Position numbers and translations under genes: made by a program. From contig NZ_CP045652.1 of NCBI RefSeq assembly GCF_009557615.1, forward strand, positions 3,844,001 through 3,908,000: a DNA stretch of 64,000 bases, in the 5' to 3' direction. This DNA is from Sphingobacteruim zhuxiongii (lineage in GTDB: Bacteria; Bacteroidota; Bacteroidia; Sphingobacteriales; Sphingobacteriaceae). Shown here piece by piece: positions 9,282-16,164 of the stretch (positions within the stretch are counted from its first letter, which is position 1; every line of letters begins with the position of its first letter). The notes beneath the pieces were generated by a model, which saw only the letters and a list, made by a program, of their open reading frames with translations, did no database searches and was not told the origin of the DNA.

Positions 9282-10127
9282 TTATTTCAGTTCAGTAATC
9301 GGACTTTTGTCCATATCATCGTAATCCATGTTTTCGCCGGCCATTCCCCAAATAAAAGTATAGTTACTCGTTCCCGCACCTGCATGTATCGACCATGGTG
9401 GAGAAATGACTGCTTGCTCATTCTGCATCCAGATATGTCTAGTTTCGTCTACTGGTCCCATAAAATGAGAAACAGACTGCCCTTCTGGTAAATCAAAATA
9501 GAAATACACCTCCATTCTACGGTCGTGTGTATGTGCAGGCATCGTATTCCAAACAGAACCTGGTTTCAATTCGGTCATACCCATTTGAAGTTGACAAGTT
9601 TCAATCACCGTATGCAGTAACATTTGGTTAATAACACGATGATTGGCAGTTTCCATTGTTCCCAATTCAATCTTATTTGCTTGCTCTTTCGTTACTTTTT
9701 TTGTCGGAAAACTACGATGGGCTGGAGTGGAATTCAAATAGAATTTTGCCGGTGATGCAGGATTTTTACTGCTGAAATAAACTTCCTTAGCACCCTTCCC
9801 TATATATAAAGCCTCTTTCGTCCCCAAATCAATCAGCTCACCATCAACCTCGACTTGACCTGCTCCGCCAACATTGATAATTCCTAATTCACGACGACTT
9901 AAAAAGTATTCCTCCTTTAATAAAGGTTCAATCGTTTCCAATTTCAACTTTTTGTTTACTGGAGAAGCACCTCCCGCCATGTAGCGGTCGAAATGCGTAT
10001 AAACAAAGTGGATACGATCTTCCCAAAATAATTGATCGATTAAGAAGTTTTCACGAAGCCCTTTGGTATCTAAAGTTTTGGTTTCATTTGGTCCAATAGC
10101 ATACCTGCTTTCATAGGTAATTTCCAT
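9282..10127 (-). CDS. kduI: 5-dehydro-4-deoxy-D-glucuronate isomerase (KduI)
   Basis: The 281-aa cupin enzyme isomerises 5-keto-4-deoxyuronate, the product of unsaturated uronate rearrangement, to 2,5-diketo-3-deoxygluconate. The metal-binding residues are intact: MPAHTHDRRMEVYFYF gives His199, His201 and Glu206, and His248 follows in PPWSIHAG; these equal the known E. coli ligands shifted by three residues. The N-terminal segment MEITYESRYAIGP and the C-terminal FIWGMAGENMDYDDMD are highly typical. Length equals the usual 278-280 aa. It is the first gene of the minus-strand group and faces a divergent transporter gene across a 348-bp promoter region. Confidence 0.97.
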   Translation of the reverse strand: MEITYESRYAIGPNETKTLDTKGLRENFLIDQLFWEDRIHFVYTHFDRYMAGGASPVNKKLKLETIEPLLKEEYFLSRRELGIINVGGAGQVEVDGELIDLGTKEALYIGKGAKEVYFSSKNPASPAKFYLNSTPAHRSFPTKKVTKEQANKIELGTMETANHRVINQMLLHTVIETCQLQMGMTELKPGSVWNTMPAHTHDRRMEVYFYFDLPEGQSVSHFMGPVDETRHIWMQNEQAVISPPWSIHAGAGTSNYTFIWGMAGENMDYDDMDKSPITELK

Positions 10128-10189
10128 AACATAGTTTGTTTTATGTGCTTAATATAGGACTAACAATTATGGAACGCCTCTATTATCTG

Positions 10190-10203
10190 CGAAATCGATT
10201 TCG
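10190..10203. promoter_or_regulatory. candidate LacI-type operator, 14-bp perfect palindrome
   Basis: The sequence cgaaatcgatttcg equals its own reverse complement and has the central CG typical of LacI-family operators. It lies 63-76 bp upstream of the kduI start and on the far side from the MFS gene, whose neighbour encodes a LacI-family protein. A 14-bp perfect palindrome is unlikely by chance in one intergenic region. Binding is inferred; the susC leader has no exact second copy that I could find. Confidence 0.55.
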
Positions 10204-10312
10204 ACTACATCTTGTATTTTTAACCATTCGACCAAAACTCAACTGGCAAATTCTTTAGCATAATAGACTTTCGCTCAATTTCTTTTTTTGATAAACAATA
10301 CTCTTCGAAAAC

Positions 10313-10380
10313 GATAGCGTAACTAAAGTTTTCAAATACCAGAGATATTTAATAAAATTGGGAATATTATAAACGCTATC
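10313..10380. promoter_or_regulatory. spaced inverted 8-mers gatagcgt / acgctatc
   Basis: Identical 8-mers occur in opposite orientation at 10313-10320 and 10373-10380, with start points 60 bp apart, upstream of the MFS transporter. They could be two half-sites or two binding sites on roughly the same helix face, but could also be chance. They differ from the nearby 14-bp palindrome. Confidence 0.3.
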
Positions 10381-10475
10381 ACTCTAGGTCATCCTGCAAG
10401 CACAACCATCAACCTAAGTAACAAACGGTTCTTGCCCAGTATTGCCTAAAGCAATTAACCAATATCATAGAACTA

Positions 10476-12044
10476 ATGAACGAACAGAAAGCAGGAAAAT
10501 ACAGGTGGACCATATGTTCTTTACTATTTTTCGCAACAACGATCAACTATCTTGACAGACAGGTACTATCCCTAACCTGGAAAGACTTTATTTCGCCAGA
10601 GTTCCATTGGACGAATAATGATTATGGACTTATTACTGCATTATTCTCGATTTTCTATGCCGTAGGGATGCTTTTTGCGGGTCGTTTTGTCGATTGGCTT
10701 GACACCAAGAAAGGTTTTCTATGGGCGATCGGCATCTGGTCTATTGGAGCGATTTTACACGCATATTGTGGTATTGCTACGTCCGGTATACTTGCTGGGG
10801 AATGGTTTGTTGGATTTGAAGGCGCTAAGGAAGCCATCGCTAAAGTCCATGATGTTGCTCGAGTGGTGAATGTATCGGTTGTATTGTTTGTGTTCGCTCG
10901 CTTTGTACTTGCAATTGGAGAAGCAGGAAACTTTCCAGCAGCAATTAAAACGACGGCTGAATACTTCCCAAAGAAAGATCGTGCATTTGCGACTAGTATT
11001 TTTAATGCTGGTTCTACCATTGGCGCATTAGCTGCTCCGCTCACCATTCCAGTTATTGCAAAGTGGTATGGATGGGAAATGTCGTTCATCATTATTGGTG
11101 CACTTGGTTTTGTATGGATGGGCTTTTGGATTTTTATGTATGATAAACCCGAGGTACATCCTAAAGTAAATGAAGAAGAGTTAAAATACATACAGCAAGA
11201 TGATATCTTAGAAAAAGAACTAGCCGGCGGTGTTGAACAGGCTCCAACTGGTAAAGTCACTATTCAAAACTGCCTGAAACATAAGCAAACTTGGGCATTT
11301 GCCATTGGAAAATTTATGACAGACGGAGTTTGGTGGTTCTATTTATTCTGGATGCCTGCCTATTTAAGTTCCGTTTATGGTATTAAATCATCTGATCTAA
11401 ATGGCCAACTAGCGTTGTTTGTGCTTTATAGTATTACGATGTTATCGATTATTGGCGGATGGTTGCCATCTTATTTTATTAGTAAAGGTATGAACGCCTA
11501 TGCAGGTCGTATGCGTGCCATGCTAATCTTTGCATTCTTTCCACTACTCGTATTACTAGCCCAACCCTATGGACATGTCTCTTTCTGGGTTCCGGTTTTA
11601 CTTATCGGTATCGGTGCTGCGGCACATCAGTCCTGGTCCGCAAATATCTTTTCTACCGTTGGGGATATGTTTCCAAAGAAAGCGATTGCGACTGTTACAG
11701 GTATTGGTGGACTAGCAGGTGGTCTAGGTTCATTTTTCATCAACATTTATTCTGGAAAGTTATTCGATTACGCAGAAACAAATTGGAGCAAAGTAAATGG
11801 CGAAGAATTAGTATCCCGGTATCCCGAATTGGCCGATGGAGCCACTAAGAAAGCATTCTTTGAACAAAATGGCGTAGGAAATATTGAAGAGTTCTTAAAA
11901 CAATTGACAGCCCAAGGTGAAACCGTTGTAAACGGAATTGACAAAGGCTATATGATTATCTTTAGTTTTTGTGCGGTAGCCTACTTAATCGCCTGGACAA
12001 TCATGAAATTATTAGTACCGCGCATGAAACCCGTTAAGCTTTAG
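10476..12044 (+). CDS. MFS transporter, hexuronate (ExuT-like) family
   Basis: The 522-aa inner-membrane protein is a 12-helix major facilitator, probably a proton-coupled uronate uptake permease. The first helix carries TTINYLDRQVLSL, close to the NYxDR motif of the ExuT/anion:cation symporter group, and GEAGNFPAAIKTTAEYFP matches the family's helix-4 signature. It is about 90 aa longer than usual because of two polar insertions, near residues 97-135 and near 425-488; both look soluble and occur between helices. The gene is divergent from kduI, so it likely brings monomeric or small unsaturated uronates to KduI/KduD. Its last 11 bp overlap the end of the convergent LacI-family gene. Confidence 0.9.
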   Translation: MNEQKAGKYRWTICSLLFFATTINYLDRQVLSLTWKDFISPEFHWTNNDYGLITALFSIFYAVGMLFAGRFVDWLDTKKGFLWAIGIWSIGAILHAYCGIATSGILAGEWFVGFEGAKEAIAKVHDVARVVNVSVVLFVFARFVLAIGEAGNFPAAIKTTAEYFPKKDRAFATSIFNAGSTIGALAAPLTIPVIAKWYGWEMSFIIIGALGFVWMGFWIFMYDKPEVHPKVNEEELKYIQQDDILEKELAGGVEQAPTGKVTIQNCLKHKQTWAFAIGKFMTDGVWWFYLFWMPAYLSSVYGIKSSDLNGQLALFVLYSITMLSIIGGWLPSYFISKGMNAYAGRMRAMLIFAFFPLLVLLAQPYGHVSFWVPVLLIGIGAAAHQSWSANIFSTVGDMFPKKAIATVTGIGGLAGGLGSFFINIYSGKLFDYAETNWSKVNGEELVSRYPELADGATKKAFFEQNGVGNIEEFLKQLTAQGETVVNGIDKGYMIIFSFCAVAYLIAWTIMKLLVPRMKPVKL

Positions 12045-13059
12045 ACGAGCGACGTTGAATAATGGTGGTATCCAAAATGGTCGTGTCGAAATCAATCTGA
12101 AAACGGTTTTTTGACTCGACCATTTGTATTAATTTCTCAACACCCTTGTACCCTATTTCAAATGCTGGTTGAATAATTGTTGAAAGTGATGGGTTCAGTG
12201 ATTCAGCAATCTCCGTATTTGCAAAACCGATAACAGCGACTTGCGCGGGAACGGAAATCTCCAATTTCGAAAGAATACCTAAAGCATTTACGGTCAATGT
12301 ATCGGTCGTTCCAAGCAAACCTATTGGATTGTCGTGCTCTTTCAACTTGTTGGCCAACAGATTGGTCAAGTTTTTAATCAGATCTTCTCTCGACTGCCCA
12401 TAATCTACTTGAATAATATTCTCTTCTTTTGCCGTGATATAGTTTGCCAATAACGCTTTTTTATAACCCGCTATCCGCTTCTGACTCACGCCGATATTCT
12501 TTCCGCAAAGCACTAGAATATCCGTTCTGCCCATATCAATCAAATGTTGGGTGGCGTCGAAAGCTCCTTTTTCATTATTTACACCAATCTTAAAAGTAGG
12601 CAAATCAAAATCAATTCGATCCACTAAAACCAACGGACAAAGCTGATGAAATTGCTTTAAGTATTTTAGATTGGAGTCCGCGGAGGGCGTTATGATGACA
12701 CCATCGATGTTTTGTTGATGTAAGGTACGTAACGAATCTGCTTCCAATTCTGCATTTTCGCGGCTTTGCATAAAAACCAACTTATAATTGCGTTCATTGG
12801 CCGCCTGTTGCGCGCCTTCGAGTATTTGAGATTGAAATGGGTTTGCCAGGTAAGGAATGATAACAGCAATGGTATTGCTACGCCCCGTTTTTAAGCTTTT
12901 TGCCAAAATATTGGGACGATAATTATATTCATCGGCCATGTCGCGAACACGTTGCTTCGTTTCATCACTAATTTCAAAACTATCGTTCAGAGCTTTCGAT
13001 ACGGTAGATACCGAAATCCCTAACTTCATCGCCAACTCCTTAAGGGTAATATTACTCAT
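12034..13059 (-). CDS. LacI-family transcriptional regulator
   Basis: The 341-aa protein has an N-terminal LacI helix-turn-helix (residues 4-24, TLKELAMKLGISVSTVSKALN), a hinge helix region YRPNILAKSLKTGRS, and a periplasmic-binding-protein-like effector domain from about residue 62 with VIIPYLANPFQ, GVIITPSADSN and VAVIGFANTEIAESLNPSLST. Length is standard. It lies next to the hexuronate transporter and the kduI-kduD-susCD group and is the obvious local regulator, probably a repressor relieved by a uronate intermediate. Its 3' end overlaps the convergent transporter gene by 11 bp with no terminator between them. Confidence 0.93.
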   Translation of the reverse strand: MSNITLKELAMKLGISVSTVSKALNDSFEISDETKQRVRDMADEYNYRPNILAKSLKTGRSNTIAVIIPYLANPFQSQILEGAQQAANERNYKLVFMQSRENAELEADSLRTLHQQNIDGVIITPSADSNLKYLKQFHQLCPLVLVDRIDFDLPTFKIGVNNEKGAFDATQHLIDMGRTDILVLCGKNIGVSQKRIAGYKKALLANYITAKEENIIQVDYGQSREDLIKNLTNLLANKLKEHDNPIGLLGTTDTLTVNALGILSKLEISVPAQVAVIGFANTEIAESLNPSLSTIIQPAFEIGYKGVEKLIQMVESKNRFQIDFDTTILDTTIIQRRSSKA

Positions 13060-13417
13060 CCTAAACTTATTCCTATTAAAACGCTAACAAGTCATAAGCT
13101 CCAATTTAAATCGCTCATGTAACATGTGGATTATGGAGTCGAAGTACTTGCTTCGACTAAAATAGGAAATATATTTCTATAAAGGCAATCTGCTGAATTT
13201 GCTTGAACTTTTAATAGTCACTCGCTGAAACGATATTTCTTAGTTCCCTTTCACATCCCTTTCAAACCCAATTCAAATCCGATCCAAACCCAATAGCAAA
13301 GGTTATTGCTATGGTTTTCAATTGCATGAGAATAAGTAAAAAGTAATTGGAGTTTAAAAGATCTATAATTCCTTAAAATAGAAGAAACAGGTTCTCGATA
13401 TGACCTAGTTCGGGACT
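13060..13417. other. intergenic region upstream of the LacI-family gene, 358 bp
   Basis: Contains the promoter of the minus-strand LacI-type gene. Visible structure: an inverted repeat at 13138-13157 (gtcgaag, 6-nt spacer, cttcgac), a perfect 12-bp palindrome gaaatatatttc at 13166-13177, and the tandem 11-mers at 13246-13300. The inverted repeat might be an autoregulatory site, but it does not match the palindrome in front of kduI. No gene was recognised. Confidence 0.45.
13246..13300. repeat. five degenerate 11-nt tandem repeats
   Basis: Five consecutive 11-nt units start at 13246, 13257, 13268, 13279 and 13290: ccctttcacat, ccctttcaaac, ccaattcaaat, ccgatccaaac, ccaatagcaaa. Each begins with CC, and four of the five have CAAA or CACA near positions 7-10. 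On the minus strand the units read as GTTTG-containing 11-mers. The period is close to one helical turn. No coding function is apparent. Confidence 0.6.
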
Positions 13418-13930
13418 CTATCGGGCGCGATAGTCGATTTTATTTTCTTTAGCAAAAACTGTAGCAACAGCTATCATATTATTCTGTTTAGTCAAAAGCT
13501 CTGTTTCTGTACTTTTAAACATCTGATCTATAGCAGTTTCAATTTCTTCAGCGCTTTTTCCCGCATCAATCAGCTCGGCAATTCGTAGGTATTCTTTAGC
13601 AAAAATTACACGACCAGCTTCCATATAATCCAATGACGAGCTAATTAATTCTTGCGCATCGCGCGTCTGTTTAAGGTTCTTAACCTTCCCTATCGCATCA
13701 TCGAGCGGGTTAATCGTACGAGTCTTTACATAATCCTTGGCTGTCATTTTTAAGGTATTTTTTGCCTTATGCTCTAGTATTTCACGAAAATAAGCTGGAC
13801 GATAGGCCGCAGAAACCAAATTGCTGTTAAGTGCTGTCTGTTGAAATACCTGCTCTTTGCTCGGTGAGGCACATGCGTAAACGACAATTGTGAACAAGAA
13901 AAATGGCAATAGCTTGAGTAGGTTATTCAT
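13418..13930 (-). CDS. hypothetical lipoprotein
   Basis: The 170-aa product is a predicted lipoprotein: the signal peptide runs into VVYAC with Cys20, followed by ASPSKEQ. ATG 13930 is chosen over an upstream in-frame TTG at 13972 because it begins the signal peptide directly. The mature part is predominantly helical and rich in charged residues, with two segments YMEAGRVIFAKEYLRIAEL and AEEIETAIDQMF. No recognised domain. It is transcribed away from the FecI gene and looks monocistronic. Confidence 0.7.
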   Translation of the reverse strand: MNNLLKLLPFFLFTIVVYACASPSKEQVFQQTALNSNLVSAAYRPAYFREILEHKAKNTLKMTAKDYVKTRTINPLDDAIGKVKNLKQTRDAQELISSSLDYMEAGRVIFAKEYLRIAELIDAGKSAEEIETAIDQMFKSTETELLTKQNNMIAVATVFAKENKIDYRAR

Positions 13931-14213
13931 TTTATGTTTCTGTGTAATAGGCGATTTGATGAAATCGAGCAAAACTCGATTTATCTTTAATCCTACAATT
14001 TTCTAGCCAAAAATCTTCTATCATTTGGACTATTCGATACAGAAGCAGCACTTTTTATCGGAAGAAAATCTCGAGAATAACTTTAGAATATTGGAAAGTC
14101 GCATTATAAACGCGCTAATATAGTGCGCATTTTATTGAAAAATATAATTTATTAACCTATAATTAATAAACAAATTTTTATATATTATTTGTTATTTTTA
14201 CCATTTTAGCAAA

Positions 14214-14780
14214 ATGTCTAACGAAGAGTCTCATTCCTATGTCCAATTATTGGAGGCAATCAGTCATGGTAATGAGCGTGCTTTTTCTACATTATATGAC
14301 TTATTTGCTACCGAACTGTCTAGACATATTTTGTCGAAAGTAAATGATAAACAGGTTGCTGAAGACATCCTACATGATCTTTTCTATACCCTTTGGAAAA
14401 ATAGATCTCGCTTAACAGAAATAAAATCCGTTCCCGCATATCTTTACTCATCTTGTAGGTACATGATTCTGGCCTACTATAGAAAGCGCGACAAATCCAT
14501 GATTTCTGAAATCGATCTTTCCAACATTGATATCTTAGCTGATGAAATCGCAATTGAGGATCGTTTATACTATCGATACACCTTAGATATTATTGCCACA
14601 GAGATTGAAAATCTTCCTGAGAAGTGCCGGCAAATATTTAAGCTGAGTAGAATTGACTACCTCTCTAACAAAGAAATCGCCGAAAAACTGTCAATTTCAG
14701 AATCAACAGTTGAAAAACACATCAACAAGGCTATCAGTCGTTTACGAGTAATATCAAGACCATATCTACTTTTTTTATAA
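14214..14780 (+). CDS. ECF sigma factor, FecI-like (SusC-linked group)
   Basis: The 188-aa protein is a group-4 sigma factor: region 2 spans about residues 22-92 (AFSTLYDLFATEL, AEDILHDLFYTLWKNR, YLYSSCRYMILAYYRKR) and region 4 about 125-178 (LPEKCRQIFKLSR, SNKEIAEKLSISESTVEKH). It lacks regions 1 and 3, as ECF factors do. A FecR-type anti-sigma gene follows after 76 bp and then a SusC with an STN domain, so it should be released when that outer-membrane protein meets its ligand, and should switch on the susC promoter downstream. The start codon is preceded by an extremely AT-rich stretch (about 14141-14210). Confidence 0.95.
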   Translation: MSNEESHSYVQLLEAISHGNERAFSTLYDLFATELSRHILSKVNDKQVAEDILHDLFYTLWKNRSRLTEIKSVPAYLYSSCRYMILAYYRKRDKSMISEIDLSNIDILADEIAIEDRLYYRYTLDIIATEIENLPEKCRQIFKLSRIDYLSNKEIAEKLSISESTVEKHINKAISRLRVISRPYLLFL

Positions 14781-14856
14781 TTTTTTTTCAAAACCGAGTA
14801 GAAGCTAGGGCTCTTTCCTATCACTTGTTATATACGGTACTTTGATAAAAATCCGG

Positions 14857-15993
14857 ATGCAAGACAATAAACCACCAAAAGAGACAACCAAATTTCTTCA
14901 GCACTCTTCCAACCAAGAAGAGAATGCACAAGTACTTTTTTGGTATGACCAGCTTGGCTTTAACACAGAAAATTCCGATGAAATAGCCGATCAGATTACG
15001 TTTTCGGCTAAGGAAAGATTAATGCAACAATTGATTCTTGACAAGAAACGAAGAACTTTTCGGTTGTGGTCGCGAATTACCGCAGCAGCCGCTATACTGT
15101 TAGTTGGTTTCTTCGCTTGGAAAACAAATTACAGTCCTCAAAGCACTTTAAAAGATGCGACAGATGCTCAACTCGCTGCCGTAAAACCCGCTAAAGAGCA
15201 CGCCATTATTACATTGGAAACCGGAGAAGAAATTGATTTAGATCAGCTTGCCATCAATGAGTCAATACAAATTGGCGAAATCAAGATTATTAAGAATAGT
15301 AAGGGCGAGGTTAGCTACATAAACAGTAAGACAGGCGAAGCCCAAATGAATACCATTCGAGTTCCAAAAGCCTCGATATATAGTTTGACGTTGAGCGATG
15401 GTAGTAAAGTCACGCTTAATGCAGAGTCAAAACTAACTTACCCCAGTGCATTTGCAGGAAAGGACCGAACCGTAAAATTAGAGGGTGAAGGCTATTTTGA
15501 TGTCAAACATACATCAACTGACAGTCGCTTTATTGTCGAGACACAAAAGCAAGAGATCGAAGTTCTGGGTACTAAGTTCAACATTAAAACTTTCCAAAAA
15601 GAAGAAAATAGCTATACGACCTTGGCATCTGGCTCCGTTCGCGTCAAAAGTAACGTGCAGGATAATCTGCAAATCTTAAAACCTGGACAACAAGCACGCA
15701 CTGATAATGGCGGAAAATTGACTGTTAAGAATGCCGATTTAGAAAAGGTACTGGGATGGACAAATGGACAATTTGTTTTTGATGGAGAAAACAATGGCGA
15801 AACTTTCGAAGAGATTTCGAGATGGTACGATGTTGACATTTCCTATCAGCGAAACAGCAAGAATATCGAGTATGTCGGAAAGATACCAAGAAACCTCACC
15901 TTAGATAAGCTTATAGAACTCATGAGCTATGCGGGACTAGAGGTCGATGCAAATATAGATCATCACAATCGAATCAAATTACAAATCAAATAA
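14857..15993 (+). CDS. FecR-family anti-sigma factor with DUF4974 C-terminus
   Basis: The 378-aa inner-membrane protein should hold the FecI-like sigma factor inactive. The cytoplasmic N-terminus covers residues 1-70, one membrane helix lies at about 73-88 (ITAAAAILLVGFFAW), and the periplasmic part has the FecR domain (TIRVPKASIYSLTLSDGSKVTLNAES, split here as TIRVPKASIYSLT at about 167-179, then EGEGYFDV and VLGTKFNIKTF) followed by a DUF4974 domain ending in LTLDKLIELMSYAGLEV. ATG 14857 is chosen; an in-frame TTG at 14842 adds five residues. The partner sigma gene lies upstream and the STN-type SusC downstream. Confidence 0.93.
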   Translation: MQDNKPPKETTKFLQHSSNQEENAQVLFWYDQLGFNTENSDEIADQITFSAKERLMQQLILDKKRRTFRLWSRITAAAAILLVGFFAWKTNYSPQSTLKDATDAQLAAVKPAKEHAIITLETGEEIDLDQLAINESIQIGEIKIIKNSKGEVSYINSKTGEAQMNTIRVPKASIYSLTLSDGSKVTLNAESKLTYPSAFAGKDRTVKLEGEGYFDVKHTSTDSRFIVETQKQEIEVLGTKFNIKTFQKEENSYTTLASGSVRVKSNVQDNLQILKPGQQARTDNGGKLTVKNADLEKVLGWTNGQFVFDGENNGETFEEISRWYDVDISYQRNSKNIEYVGKIPRNLTLDKLIELMSYAGLEVDANIDHHNRIKLQIK

Positions 15994-16060
15994 TAACCAA
16001 CCAAATATTACCCTTGATCATGAAAAAATATAATAGCAGTTAAATTCCCGCACTGGCCAT

Positions 16061-16092
16061 AAAAAAAACGAACCCTGTTGACGCAGGATTCG
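16061..16092 (-). terminator. hairpin with T tract on the minus strand, between fecR and susC
   Basis: A stem formed by 16069-16078 and 16083-16092 (cgaaccctgt with gcaggattcg; one mismatch and one G-T pair) has eight A residues on its left flank, which become a T tract only for minus-strand transcripts. No minus-strand gene ends here. For plus-strand transcription the right flank is agtaaaaata, so it is at best a pause or attenuator structure in front of susC. Confidence 0.4.
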
Positions 16093-16164
16093 TAGTAAAA
16101 ATAGGCTGCCCAATGCGGTTAAAAATTACCAGTTTCTAATCATTAACAACCAACTACTAATTTA

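Larger units (their letters stand above)
10128..10475. promoter_or_regulatory. divergent kduI / MFS promoter region
   Basis: This 348-bp gap must drive kduI leftwards and the MFS gene rightwards. It holds the perfect palindrome at 10190-10203 and two inverted copies of gatagcgt at 10313-10320 and 10373-10380, described separately. No clear TTTG/TAnnTTTG promoter pair was found and no gene is visible. Confidence 0.5.

Noticed and set aside
10655..11260. 201-codon open frame on the minus strand inside the MFS gene
   Set aside because: It is antisense to strongly conserved transporter helices and has Ser/Pro/Ala-rich non-protein-like composition.
13423..13438. Inverted repeat ctatcgggcgcgatag
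   Set aside because: It lies inside the end of the lipoprotein coding sequence (last codons), so pairing is probably incidental.
14842..14856. TTG start for the FecR-type gene and similar TTG starts elsewhere
   Set aside because: In this and eleven other genes an ATG a few codons downstream begins the domain or signal peptide cleanly, so TTG extensions were dropped.
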